The notes below the pieces were generated by a model, which searched no databases, had not been told where the DNA came from, and saw only the letters and a program-made list of their open reading frames with translations. DNA of 64,000 bases from positions 109,873 to 173,872 of the forward strand of contig NZ_JAAZWB010000089.1 of NCBI RefSeq assembly GCF_012524115.1. Direction: 5' to 3'. The position numbers and the translations under genes are program-made. Of the stretch, positions 35,564 through 43,895 are shown piece after piece (positions within the stretch are counted from its first letter, which is position 1; each line of letters starts with the position of its first letter). The DNA comes from Bacillus sp. RO1. GTDB taxonomy: Bacteria; Bacillota; Bacilli; Bacillales; Bacillaceae_I.

Positions 35564-36355
35564 TTAGTCTTTGTACATCGTTAAATCTTTGGTTCTATAG
35601 CTCTCCGGTGTCACAATGGAAATCAACTGATTTTGACTCATTTTATTTTTAATACGATCTGCAATCCGTTCACCATATCGTTTCGTCAAATCCCCAGGGT
35701 GAATATTAGATGTAAACACGATACTCTTTCCTTGTCTTTGGTTCAGAATAGAATAGATCGTTTGATCCACCCACTCACTTACCCTCTCTACACCAAGATC
35801 ATCAAGAATAAGTACATCCACTTCTGCAATCGCCTTCATAAATTTACTTTCCGAATATCCCGAATCATTATCCCAGGAAGCAACAATGGTATCCATTAGT
35901 TTCGGTACATCAAAAAACATCGCAGTAATATTATTATCCTTAAAATATTTATACAAGCCTACTGCTAAATGGGTTTTTCCTCTACCAGTTCGACCAAAGT
36001 AATATAGGTTCTCTCTACCTGTAAATTGGTCAAAAAAGTCTATCGTGCTCGCTAAAGCCTCGCCTTGACTGGAATAGTCGACTTTAAAGTTCTCAAGAGT
36101 AGCATCCTCGAGCTCCCTTGGAATAATACAGAACTGTTCAAAGTACTTATGTTTTCTACGCTTCTCCGCTTGCATTGTTTCAGCAGCCAATCGACAATCG
36201 CACTCATTTTCATACTCTTGCCATTGACCTTTATTTTCCCCGCCGATAATTTGCATACGGACGCGTTTTACTTCTCTATTACATTTTGGGCAGACTCTTT
36301 GGGAAAGTATCTCGGTTTTCCCCATGCTGCCAATTACGGCACCAATCTTTTTCAT
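35564..36355 (-). CDS. DnaC/DnaI-like ATP-binding protein with zinc-finger
   Basis: The 263-residue protein has a four-Cys cluster (CPKC at 22-25 and CDC at 52-54) and an AAA+ ATPase of the DnaC/IstB type: Walker A GRTGRGKTH at 121-129, Walker B VLILDDLGVE, sensor VFTSNIHP and the arginine-containing RYGERIADRI. The family loads replicative helicases or assists transposases. No transposase is adjacent, and the main dnaI gene normally sits elsewhere with dnaB, so this is a paralogue of unknown target. GGAGGTGG precedes the ATG at 36355; the upstream in-frame start lacks a site. Confidence 0.8.
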   Translation of the reverse strand: MKKIGAVIGSMGKTEILSQRVCPKCNREVKRVRMQIIGGENKGQWQEYENECDCRLAAETMQAEKRRKHKYFEQFCIIPRELEDATLENFKVDYSSQGEALASTIDFFDQFTGRENLYYFGRTGRGKTHLAVGLYKYFKDNNITAMFFDVPKLMDTIVASWDNDSGYSESKFMKAIAEVDVLILDDLGVERVSEWVDQTIYSILNQRQGKSIVFTSNIHPGDLTKRYGERIADRIKNKMSQNQLISIVTPESYRTKDLTMYKD

Positions 36356-36488
36356 CGTCGCCACCTCCGTCAAAACTTTGTCATTTTTTCTATATCAATT
36401 AGGTTAGATTTTTCATTTACTAGTGCAATTATAATAGTTTCGGTTATAATAATACAAGAATGTTAACGAGTTCGGAGGGAAAAAGAAC

Positions 36489-36914
36489 ATGTTAACCGGA
36501 TGGTTTTTATGGTTAATTTTATTTTGGGTCGTCACAATGGTGGGATTATTGGCCATTGGCGGATTCTTCATGTTTCGCAAATTTCTTAAAAGGATGCCAA
36601 AAGAAGACGGCAAATCAGAATTGGATTGGCAGGATTTCTACTTAGAAAAAACCCGTCACCTCTGGCCGGATGATTTGAAGCAGCTACTAGAAGAGCTAGT
36701 TTCACCCGTACCGGAATTATTCCGTGATATTGCCAGACAAAAGATAGCCGGGAAAATCGGTGAAATTGCTTATAAAGAAAATGCGAAAGAAATAACAAGA
36801 GAACATGTCATTCGTGGCTATATTCTCGCTACACCTAAACGGGATCATAAGTTCCTTATAAAAAAATTGGAACATCTTAAGATTGATCATACCCCGTATC
36901 AACACCTTTTCTAA
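36489..36914 (+). CDS. yneK: YneK-like DUF2621 protein
   Basis: The 141-residue protein has an N-terminal membrane helix (about 5-27) and a soluble part with ELDWQDFYLEKTRHLWPDDLK and IGEIAYKENAKEITREHVIRGYILATPKRDHKFL. This matches DUF2621 proteins such as B. subtilis YneK. The late segment resembles the PCP-reductase-like helical motif. The function is unknown. GGAGGG precedes the ATG. Its place next to ccdC marks the right resumption of the conserved order after the 24-kb segment. Confidence 0.82.
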   Translation: MLTGWFLWLILFWVVTMVGLLAIGGFFMFRKFLKRMPKEDGKSELDWQDFYLEKTRHLWPDDLKQLLEELVSPVPELFRDIARQKIAGKIGEIAYKENAKEITREHVIRGYILATPKRDHKFLIKKLEHLKIDHTPYQHLF

Positions 36915-36916
36915 AG

Positions 36917-36946
36917 AGAAAACCTCGGTTTTAGACCGAGGTTTTT
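36917..36946. terminator. Bidirectional terminator between yneK and ccdC
   Basis: AAACCTCGGT / ACCGAGGTTT with flanking A-run and T-run lies between the converging genes and overlaps the ccdC 3' end. Confidence 0.82.
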
Positions 36947-37425
36947 ATCGTTGGTGGAATGGAACCACTCTCTATCTTCTTATATTTAACATACATCGCT
37001 ATTCTCCATGGTACAATCATGCCGAAAGCAAGTAGCCAAAACATTCCGGTTAGTTCTCCAATATCAATCTGCGTACTAAGAACAAGCTTCATCACAACTC
37101 TAACGGCCAATAACCCAAGCAAAATGAAGACAAATGCCTTCGATCTTTTTAAATATATATCATTATCCTTCATCTCAAACTTAGAAGTTTTAATCAAAAA
37201 TATGGAAAATATCGCACCAACTGTCAGAGCTTCTAATATTTGCAGAAAAGAAACGCGAAATTCAGGAAATAGGAACATTAATGCCCCAGTACTCATAAAA
37301 ATGGGAGGTAATACAATTTTTTTCACTGATGAGGGTTTTTTCGCAGCTTTCATTCTGATAAACAAAACAAGCAATGCCATACAAACTGCAAAAATCGTAG
37401 ATAGTACTGTATACAAATTAATCAT
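36931..37425 (-). CDS. ccdC: CcdC family membrane protein (YneJ)
   Basis: The 164-residue protein has about five membrane helices and the family segments FIRMKAAKKPSSVKKIVLPP and TGMFWLLAFGMIVPWRIAMYVKYKKI. It matches the CcdC/YneJ family. In B. subtilis ccdC lies with ccdA but is not needed for cytochrome c maturation; its role is unclear. Here an extra membrane-protein gene stands between yneI and ccdC. Confidence 0.88.
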   Translation of the reverse strand: MINLYTVLSTIFAVCMALLVLFIRMKAAKKPSSVKKIVLPPIFMSTGALMFLFPEFRVSFLQILEALTVGAIFSIFLIKTSKFEMKDNDIYLKRSKAFVFILLGLLAVRVVMKLVLSTQIDIGELTGMFWLLAFGMIVPWRIAMYVKYKKIESGSIPPTIKTSV

Positions 37426-37491
37426 CCTCTGTATTCACAACTTTTAACCTCTTACTATTATACCGAAAAAGAGAAATATTAAAAGTGATAT

Positions 37492-37914
37492 CTAAGGTTT
37501 TTGCAAAGTCCGATATTTTCTAATGGAAACAACCAATAAAAATGTGACAAGTGTTAAATATAGAGTATCTATGAACAACCAATTATCCTGTAAAGTAGGT
37601 GCTTGAACAATTAGATTACCCACTATAAATAACATAGTAAATAACACTGCGACTGAAAAACTAATTATGTATAGAAATAACATTCCTTTTTTATAGACCG
37701 TTAACTCTTTACCACCTTTTACAAAAAAGAAAAGGATAACTGTTCCTGTTCCAATTATAAATAATTGAACGGTACTCCAGGTTTGGTCCACTATAATGTC
37801 CTTCCGCTCATCAACCAAAACTAAATCTACATAGCTTTCCATCTGCAAAACAAAATTTACAATTAGAAAGTAAATCAGAACGAAGCCTTCTGCAATTCTC
37901 GCAAAAACAAAAAT
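37492..37914 (-). CDS. Hypothetical four-helix membrane protein, start codon uncertain
   Basis: The recognisable part has three membrane helices. With the usual start codons, the first option is TTG at 37848, which has no ribosome site and begins inside a hydrophobic run. The frame is open 23 codons further upstream, where a strong GGGGGG-AG site at 37919-37926 precedes two ATT codons at 37917 and 37914. The extension adds IFVFARIAEGFVLIYFLIV, a full membrane helix. I therefore give an ATT start as the working model (140 residues). The family is unknown. It lies between yneI and ccdC, where B. subtilis has no gene that I recall. Confidence 0.5.
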   Translation of the reverse strand: MFVFARIAEGFVLIYFLIVNFVLQMESYVDLVLVDERKDIIVDQTWSTVQLFIIGTGTVILFFFVKGGKELTVYKKGMLFLYIISFSVAVLFTMLFIVGNLIVQAPTLQDNWLFIDTLYLTLVTFLLVVSIRKYRTLQKP

Positions 37915-37930
37915 AATTCTCCCCCCTAAC

Positions 37931-37964
37931 GAAAAAAACTATCGCATGAAAACGATAGTTTTTA
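37931..37964 (-). terminator. Terminator after yneI
   Basis: AAAACTATCGTTTTC-side stem AAACTATCG / CGATAGTTT is followed by a T-run on the minus strand, directly after the yneI stop. Confidence 0.8.
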
Positions 37965-37967
37965 CAA

Positions 37968-38327
37968 TTATCCTAACACTCTCTTAACGGCTTCCAAAAC
38001 CCTTCCTTCATCAAAAGGCTTAACAATGAAGTCTTTCGCACCTGCTTCAATTGCTTCTACAATCAGGCGCTGTTGTCCCATGGCTGAGCACATAATGATT
38101 TTGGCTTTAGGATAGTCTTTCACTATTTCACGAACAGCTTCAATACCGTTCATTTCAGGCATGGTAATATCCATTGTTACGAGATCAGGCTGGTGATCGC
38201 GAAAAAGCGAAACCGCATCCCGTCCATTCTCTGCTTCACCTATCACAGTGTGGTTAGATTTAGTTAAAATGTTCCCAATTGTTAGTCTCATAAACTTTGC
38301 ATCATCCACTACTAAAACGTTAGCCAC
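37968..38327 (-). CDS. yneI: CheY-like single-domain response regulator (YneI)
   Basis: The 119-residue protein is one receiver domain: acidic pair Asp8-Asp9 in VVDDAKFMR, phosphorylation site Asp53 in VTMDITMP, the CSAMG switch Ser and Lys in FIVKPFDEG. No output domain is present. It matches B. subtilis YneI, encoded with ccdA and ccdC. GTG at 38327 is chosen because GGAGGACT lies upstream; the frame is open further but without a site. Its histidine kinase is not known. Confidence 0.9.
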   Translation of the reverse strand: MANVLVVDDAKFMRLTIGNILTKSNHTVIGEAENGRDAVSLFRDHQPDLVTMDITMPEMNGIEAVREIVKDYPKAKIIMCSAMGQQRLIVEAIEAGAKDFIVKPFDEGRVLEAVKRVLG

Positions 38328-38432
38328 CGCAGAGTCCTCCTTATGTCCTATAAAAAAGTTGTAATTTTCCTTTATTCCCAATTTTAACTTTACTCTTTTC
38401 GGACACAAGAATCAACTAAAATATCACACAAT

Positions 38433-39143
38433 TTAAAATCCTTGGAATCCTCCGGTAATGGCAGTGAGCCATACAATGATTTTAGTCAGCCAATTAAAGA
38501 AAAGCATGACTCCCATGATGATCATCGCATAACCGCCTATTTTCATAATTAGCGTATGGTTTCGTTTAATCCATCCCATTTTTCCAATGAAAAACGAAAG
38601 AATAAAGAAAGGAATGGCAAATCCTAGTACATAGGCTAACATATAATAGATTCCAGATGATGGATTATTCAATGACATGCCAATCACCGCGCCAAGAATC
38701 GGTCCGGAGCAAGGTGTCCATCCCGCAGCAAAAGCCATACCTATCAAAACAGTCCCAATATATCCGGATGGACGGTTTTTAAATGAGAACTTTTTATCTT
38801 GCATTAAAAATTTAGGTTGGAAAACTCCCAATATTACCAATCCGAAAAAGATGATTAGGATGGCACCAACTTGCCTAATTAAATCCTGGTATTGCACAAA
38901 AAATCTACCTAAAAAGGTTGTACCAAATCCTAATGCAATAAAAATTAAAGAAAATCCAATTAAGAAGAATAGTGTATGTAAAATACTTCTCTTTTGCAGC
39001 ATTCCTTTTTCTTCTTTCAATTCTCCTACTGAAACCCCTGTAATATAAGAGAGAAAAGCAGGATAGATTGGCAAGGTACATGGAGATATGAAAGAAAGTA
39101 CTCCAGCCCCAAATGCCAAAAATAACGTAAGGTCACCAGACAT
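38433..39143 (-). CDS. ccdA: Cytochrome c biogenesis protein CcdA
   Basis: CcdA passes reducing power from cytoplasmic thioredoxin across the membrane to extracytoplasmic thiol proteins such as ResA, for cytochrome c maturation and spore formation. The 236-residue protein has six membrane helices. The paired Cys are in [17 protein letters not shown] (Cys about 21) and [21 protein letters not shown] precedes the ATG at 39143; an earlier in-frame ATG has no site. It is upstream of yneI in the conserved order. Confidence 0.95.
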   Translation of the reverse strand: MSGDLTLFLAFGAGVLSFISPCTLPIYPAFLSYITGVSVGELKEEKGMLQKRSILHTLFFLIGFSLIFIALGFGTTFLGRFFVQYQDLIRQVGAILIIFFGLVILGVFQPKFLMQDKKFSFKNRPSGYIGTVLIGMAFAAGWTPCSGPILGAVIGMSLNNPSSGIYYMLAYVLGFAIPFFILSFFIGKMGWIKRNHTLIMKIGGYAMIIMGVMLFFNWLTKIIVWLTAITGGFQGF

Positions 39144-39370
39144 AAAATCACTTCTCCTACAAAAGTATATATTTAATAGTAACAAAAAATCAGTTAAAAC
39201 AAACTATGTGTTTTTAACATTCTATGTCGAAACCGTGACAGTATTCCCTAGTTATTTTTCACTAGTTTAACAATTATTAAAGTACCATTAACTTGCAATT
39301 TTTCTTTGTATTGCCTCCTAAATTCTAGTATAATGATGTTACGAATTGGAAGAAGGAAGGGTACTCAACA

Positions 39371-39532
39371 TTGGCTACTAAACATGAATTGATTGAACTA
39401 ATTGAAAAAAAGCGATCCGAATTAATTGATATTGTCGCAAAGTACGGAATGTCCTCTTCTAAAACATTAAAGCTCAGCCAGGAACTAGATACATTACTAA
39501 ACAAGTATAACCATATCATCGTCCCTAAATAA
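39371..39532 (+). CDS. Spo0E-like aspartyl-phosphate phosphatase (YnzD-type)
   Basis: A 53-residue two-helix protein with the Spo0E signature: LIEKKRSELIDIVAKYG, then the SQELDTLLNKY motif whose Ser-Gln-x-x-Asp residues contact phospho-Asp. Members remove phosphate from Spo0A and delay sporulation. The position next to divergent ccdA matches B. subtilis ynzD. The start is TTG with GGAAGG about 10 nt upstream. A terminator follows. Confidence 0.87.
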   Translation: MATKHELIELIEKKRSELIDIVAKYGMSSSKTLKLSQELDTLLNKYNHIIVPK

Positions 39533-39564
39533 TACATAGATTCTATATGAGCTTTGTCATTAAT

Positions 39565-39603
39565 GAAACCCCTTCTCAAAAATTGAGGAGGGGTTCTGTT
39601 TTG
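39565..39603 (+). terminator. Terminator after the Spo0E-like gene
   Basis: The 13-bp stem AACCCCTTCTCAA / TTGAGGAGGGGTT is followed by CTGTTTTG. The 39604-39778 stretch beyond it holds only a small GC-rich hairpin (CTCCCC / GGGGAG near 39720). Confidence 0.78.
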
Positions 39604-39778
39604 TGAAGATTACAACGCTTGCATTTCAAGATGCGTGTCCTGGTGATTTGTGGCCAACAAATATGTTGATTTAATAATATTCTCTCTATATTTATGAATA
39701 ATAAGTCATATTTTGTACGCTCCCCCATGTATGAAGGGGAGTTCACCTGAATACTATGTTCAATGGAGGTGACAATTC

Positions 39779-41737
39779 ATGGATCAAAACCATAACAGGA
39801 GGATGGAGGCGGAATTCACCCCTTTTCCCAAGGATGCTACGGAGAAAACAAAAAGAATTAATAAATTAATAAAAAAGAACCTGCCCTGGGCAAGGCTGAA
39901 GATTGAACAGGAGTGGGCTACGAGAAATGTCCTGAAAAACGTCTCCCTCCCCGTTATCAAACCAGATGACTCGTTTTTCCCTGTTTGGGATTTAAAACGC
40001 TATGAATTCCTATTGAACGACAAACTTCCTTTATCCGTTAACCCGAAACTATGGTACCAAGGAAAATTAAATTTACATGCCGGTCTTTTTCAAGTAACAG
40101 AAAACATTTACCAGGTTAGAGGATTTGATCTTGCTAACTTAAGTATTATTCGTGGAAAGACAGGCTGGATTGTTATCGATTGTCTCACAAGCAGAGAAAC
40201 AGCAGAAGCAGCCTTTGAATTAATTGACAGCTATTTCGGCAAGATCCCCATTAGTGCCATCATCTTTTCTCATTCACACGTGGATCATTATGGAGGTGTT
40301 GATGGAGTCCTTAATAGTGGAACTACGGATGAAGTGAAAATTTATGCACCTAGCGGATTTTTAAGTGCAGCCCTGGAAGAGAATGTGACAGCAGGTGTTG
40401 CCATGTCAAGGCGAGGATTTTACATGTATGGAGAGGTGCTGCCTCGTGGAGAAAAAGGTCAAGTAGACAGCGGCATCGGAAAGTATGTATCTACTGGTGT
40501 TGTGACTTTAATCAATAATGCGGAAGAAATTTCACCTTCCAAGGATGAATCCTACGTTGAGAAAGTTATTGATGGTGTGAGAATGCAATTCCAAATCACC
40601 CCGGACACAGAAGCTCCGTCTGAAATGAACATGTTTATCCCAGGAGAAAAAAGTCTGTGTATTGCAGAGAACTGTACAGCTTCGCTTCATAATATCTATA
40701 CTCTACGAGGAGCTGAAGTGAGGGACCCAGTCGCATGGGCCCAATACATCCAACAGGCCATTGATTTATTTGGAGAACATTTAACGTCTGTATTTGAAGT
40801 CCATAATTGGCCAAGGCACGGAAAAGAATACTGCATAGAATATATGGAAAAACAGCGAGACATGTACCAATATATCAATGATCAGACACTAAGGTTGATA
40901 AATCAAGGCTACACGATCGATCAAGTAGGAAGAATGGTAACCTTTCCCGACAGTTTAAAAGACGAATGGTTTAACGGTTCTTTTTATGGAACTGTCAACC
41001 ATAATTCTAAAGCGGTATACCAAAAATATATGGGATGGTATAACGGAAACCCTGTCGATTTAAACAAACTGCTCCCGGAAGAGTCCTCCAAAAAATATGT
41101 GGACTATATGGGAGGCGAGGATGAAGTCATCAAAAAAGCAAAAGAATGCTTTAGAGAAGGTGATTACCAATGGGTAGCTGAAGTCACCAAGCACGTCATC
41201 TTCGCAAATCCATCCAATAAAAAAGCCAAATACCTTTGTGCGGATGCACTTGAGCAGCTTGGATACATCGCAGAATCCGGCCCATGGCGCAATGAATATC
41301 TGATGGGTGCACAAGAACTTCGTTACGGAATTATACCAATACAGCGGTCTACCATCACAACTGAGGTTTTAGATATAATGACACTCGAACAAGTGTTGAA
41401 CATGTTGAGTATCCGAATCAACGGATTGATTGCTGGGGAGTATGACTTCAAATTGAATTTCATTATTCCAGATCGGAAAGAAAAAGCTTTAACGGAGGTC
41501 AAACGTGGAATCTTTCGATATTTATCTGATGAATTAAAAGAGGATCAAGTTATGGTCATCATGAATAAAGAATCCTTATATGAGTTAGCCACTACCAACA
41601 ACCGCCCTTCTCCTTCTTCAATTAAAGTAATAGGAAATATCCAAAAATGGCATCAATTTCTGTGGGCTCTTGATCAAATAGACACAGACTTTCCTATTAT
41701 GACGCCCTTGAGTAAAAAAAGAACGAATGATTACTAA
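39779..41737 (+). CDS. Zinc-dependent linear primary-alkylsulfatase family hydrolase (SdsA1/BDS1-like)
   Basis: The 652-residue protein has a metallo-beta-lactamase domain with HSHVDHYGG (His165, His167, Asp169, His170), further ligand regions AENCTASLHNIYTLRGAEVRD-type and SVFEVHNWPRHG. An alkylsulfatase dimerisation domain and a C-terminal SCP2-like domain (from about 520) follow. Enzymes of this layout cleave alkyl sulfates such as SDS to alcohol and sulfate. Many have an export signal; this one has none visible, so it may act in the cytoplasm. GGAGGTG precedes the ATG. It is transcribed alone. Confidence 0.9.
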   Translation: MDQNHNRRMEAEFTPFPKDATEKTKRINKLIKKNLPWARLKIEQEWATRNVLKNVSLPVIKPDDSFFPVWDLKRYEFLLNDKLPLSVNPKLWYQGKLNLHAGLFQVTENIYQVRGFDLANLSIIRGKTGWIVIDCLTSRETAEAAFELIDSYFGKIPISAIIFSHSHVDHYGGVDGVLNSGTTDEVKIYAPSGFLSAALEENVTAGVAMSRRGFYMYGEVLPRGEKGQVDSGIGKYVSTGVVTLINNAEEISPSKDESYVEKVIDGVRMQFQITPDTEAPSEMNMFIPGEKSLCIAENCTASLHNIYTLRGAEVRDPVAWAQYIQQAIDLFGEHLTSVFEVHNWPRHGKEYCIEYMEKQRDMYQYINDQTLRLINQGYTIDQVGRMVTFPDSLKDEWFNGSFYGTVNHNSKAVYQKYMGWYNGNPVDLNKLLPEESSKKYVDYMGGEDEVIKKAKECFREGDYQWVAEVTKHVIFANPSNKKAKYLCADALEQLGYIAESGPWRNEYLMGAQELRYGIIPIQRSTITTEVLDIMTLEQVLNMLSIRINGLIAGEYDFKLNFIIPDRKEKALTEVKRGIFRYLSDELKEDQVMVIMNKESLYELATTNNRPSPSSIKVIGNIQKWHQFLWALDQIDTDFPIMTPLSKKRTNDY

Positions 41738-41889
41738 ACAAAATTTTCATAGAATGGTTTTCTTTACATTGTATTTCATATAAACGCCGATACGGGTCCA
41801 TATACACAAGTACAATGCTGTTTCCAAAACTTTAGTCTTGAATAAATGTGAAATGTGTATATAATGTAAAGTAATTGCATAAGTAAAAT

Positions 41890-42013
41890 GTTTTCTAGGG
41901 TTCCGCAATTAATAATTGGTCTGGTCCGAGAGAAAACTCACAGCTCTGCTGTGTCACGGAAGGATAAAAGCCTGGGAGATACTGTTTTACAGTTATCTCT
42001 CAGGCTTTTTTTG
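41890..42013 (+). ncRNA. Guanidine-I riboswitch (ykkC RNA) with terminator
   Basis: The sequence has the ykkC conserved blocks in order: CTAGGGTTCCG, GGTCTGGTCCGAGAGA, a variable hairpin, ACGGAAGGATAAAAGCC and TGGGAGATA. The last block pairs with TATCTCTCAGGCT to make a terminator with seven T (41970-42011). Guanidine binding should prevent termination and switch on the two SMR genes that begin 37 nt later. Confidence 0.93.
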
Positions 42014-42049
42014 TATTTTTGGTAATAATAAAATTGGAGGTGTCTTTAG

Positions 42050-42391
42050 ATGAATAAAGACTGGATGAAAGTATTTATCGCTGCATTCTTTGAGGTTTTT
42101 TGGGTAATTGGATTGAAACACGCTGAGGACTTTTGGAGTTGGACTGGAACTGTTATTGCTATCTTCATTAGCTTCTACTTAATGATTATGGCGGGACGAA
42201 AATTACCTGTAGGAACTGTCTATGCGGTTTTTGTTGGTCTAGGTACAGCAGGAACTGTCTTTTCTGAAATCCTATTCTTTGGAGAACCATTTAAAGTTGA
42301 TAAAGCACTCTTGATTTTATTTTTATTAGCAGGAGTAATTGGATTGAAATTAGTCACAACAGATAATGTTAAAGAAGGCGGTGAATTCTAA
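42050..42391 (+). CDS. ykkC: SMR family guanidinium exporter subunit (YkkC-like)
   Basis: The 113-residue protein has four membrane helices and the SMR core: the essential Glu in [14 protein letters not shown] near residue 15, then [28 protein letters not shown]. With its neighbour it forms a two-gene SMR exporter. Placement behind a guanidine-I riboswitch identifies guanidinium as the likely substrate exchanged for protons. GGAGGTG precedes the ATG, and its stop overlaps the next start by 1 nt. Confidence 0.92.
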   Translation: MNKDWMKVFIAAFFEVFWVIGLKHAEDFWSWTGTVIAIFISFYLMIMAGRKLPVGTVYAVFVGLGTAGTVFSEILFFGEPFKVDKALLILFLLAGVIGLKLVTTDNVKEGGEF

Positions 42392-42705
42392 TGGCTTGGA
42401 TTTCTTTAATCTTAGCAGGCTTATTTGAAATGTTTGGTGTTGCAATGATCAATAAACTTCATAATGATCGAAATTGGAAATCCATTGCTTTATTAGTTCT
42501 TGGTTTTGGCGCAAGTTTCATATTCCTAGCTTACGCAATGGAGACCCTACCTATGGGTACAGCTTATGCAATTTGGACAGGTATTGGTGCTTCTGGTGGT
42601 GCACTATTAGGAATGATTTTATATGGGGAATCCAAGGATTGGAAAAGATTAATTTTTATAGCCATGGTTCTAAGTGCAGCGGTGGGATTAAAACTTGTTT
42701 CATAG
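42391..42705 (+). CDS. ykkD: SMR family guanidinium exporter subunit (YkkD-like)
   Basis: The 104-residue protein has four membrane helices and the SMR signature: Glu in LAGLFEMFGVAMINK, then LPMGTAYAIWTGIGASGGALLGMILYGE. Its start overlaps the stop of the first SMR gene (TAATG), indicating coupled translation and a heterodimer with opposite membrane orientations, as known for paired SMR proteins. GGCGGTG lies upstream. No clear terminator follows directly. Confidence 0.92.
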   Translation: MAWISLILAGLFEMFGVAMINKLHNDRNWKSIALLVLGFGASFIFLAYAMETLPMGTAYAIWTGIGASGGALLGMILYGESKDWKRLIFIAMVLSAAVGLKLVS

Positions 42706-42817
42706 AATATTATTTATATGTAAAGGAAAATTATGATTGGAATTTATCTTATATTTTATCTTAATCTTATTTTCAAAAATTGCTGAACAAAGTAGAAGCA
42801 GAAAAACAAAGTATTAT

Positions 42818-42854
42818 AAGGTCAACCTGATAAGGAAATATATCTGGTTGACCA
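42818..42854. terminator. Inverted repeat between the SMR pair and the CBO0543 gene
   Basis: GGTCAACC (8 bp) pairs with GGTTGACC around an AT-rich loop of 18 nt with further pairing (GATA/TATC). T-runs are weak on both sides, so termination strength is uncertain. Confidence 0.45.
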
Positions 42855-42856
42855 AT

Positions 42857-43324
42857 TTATTTCACTAATACTTTTTCTTTTAAGAATGTAAAACCATATA
42901 AAAGCAAGGCATCAATCATAAACACAAACATTAATTGAATTTTCTTCATTTTGACTAAAGAGAATATGTGAAGCCTTTGTAAGTAATACATCAAACCATA
43001 AGTAAACATTCCATCCACAATTACATTCAACAGCATATAGCGAAAAAAGTTGCCATATGTCCACTTTAATATACACATAGAACCAACTAAAAACGGTCCC
43101 CACGTAAATGGAATTACCCAAGTTACCTTCGTTGAAAAGGCTTCATGCCACCTCCACCATCTTCTCTTTTTGGCGATAAGGTTAACAAGCAGTACCACAA
43201 ACGAAATAAAAATACCAGATGGGAAGTATCGTTTGAAAGCATGCTTCCCTAACATAGGAACCAGAGACCAGGGAAGAATCATCATGACTAATGACATTGC
43301 CTTCGAATACTTCATGTAATTCAT
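42857..43324 (-). CDS. CBO0543 family membrane protein
   Basis: The 155-residue protein has about four or five membrane helices, with KRYFPSGIFISFVVLLVNLI at the start and FGTF-like WTYGNFFRYMLLNVIVDGMFTYGLMYYLQ in the middle, the pattern of the CBO0543 family common in spore-forming Firmicutes. Its function is unknown. GGAGGGTG precedes the ATG. It is transcribed alone. The 43325-43463 stretch upstream holds its promoter region only. Confidence 0.72.
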   Translation of the reverse strand: MNYMKYSKAMSLVMMILPWSLVPMLGKHAFKRYFPSGIFISFVVLLVNLIAKKRRWWRWHEAFSTKVTWVIPFTWGPFLVGSMCILKWTYGNFFRYMLLNVIVDGMFTYGLMYYLQRLHIFSLVKMKKIQLMFVFMIDALLLYGFTFLKEKVLVK

Positions 43325-43463
43325 TATTACACCCTCCTATTCCAGCTAACAAGAATAATATCCCCAAGAATAGAAAAAATACAATTCCTTCTTTATTAAT
43401 TTGATACACGCGTTGTGTAAAATGTATTGTTTCATATATAGCTAAACAGTTACTAAAAGTCCA

Positions 43464-43895
43464 TCACTTCACTTGTTCCTTCATTCCATGCCAAACATAG
43501 TAAACTTCATCTGCTAGTTTTGCAGCATCTTGCGAGATCCATCCCGCAATGTCACGGAGGCTTCTTTCCTGTTTATTCAGTGGGACAATTCCCCTGCCCA
43601 TTTCCAACATGATCAGAATTATTTCTTTCCCCTTCTTTCGTTCCTCTTCTTTTAACTCCAAAAAAAAGGAATAAAAAAATTGTCGAATGGAGTCATCATC
43701 ATGTTCTAATTGTAGAGCATCCATTATCCATTTTTCCCAACCTTCTAAAACAATAGCGGTATCATCCTCCCGATATGATCTCCAGTCGGTAAAATTACTA
43801 TTATAATAGGAAGAAACCCAGCAAAATTCACCAGTATGAATGGCTTTCACTACCTTTCTTTTTCCGCAATAGGCACCACCGATAAAGAGCTGCAC
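43464..43895 (-). CDS. CobU-like protein, divergent second copy
   Basis: The 143-residue protein resembles the adenosylcobinamide kinase/guanylyltransferase CobU at both ends: a P-loop-like GGAYCGKRK at the start, and GRGIVPLNKQERSLRDIAGWISQ with KLADEVYYVWHGM at the end. CobU normally has GGxRSGKS, so the kinase loop is altered. The middle is shorter and unlike the intact CobU encoded two genes upstream. GTG at 43895 is chosen because GAGGGGG lies 7 nt before it. It overlaps the phosphatase gene by 46 nt and ends the operon. It may have a regulatory or scaffold role, or act at one step only. Confidence 0.7.
   Translation of the reverse strand: MQLFIGGAYCGKRKVVKAIHTGEFCWVSSYYNSNFTDWRSYREDDTAIVLEGWEKWIMDALQLEHDDDSIRQFFYSFFLELKEEERKKGKEIILIMLEMGRGIVPLNKQERSLRDIAGWISQDAAKLADEVYYVWHGMKEQVK

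Noticed and set aside
35564..36355. IstB-type helper ATPase of an insertion sequence
   Set aside because: No transposase gene or inverted terminal repeats nearby; the N-terminal four-Cys cluster is closer to DnaI-like proteins.
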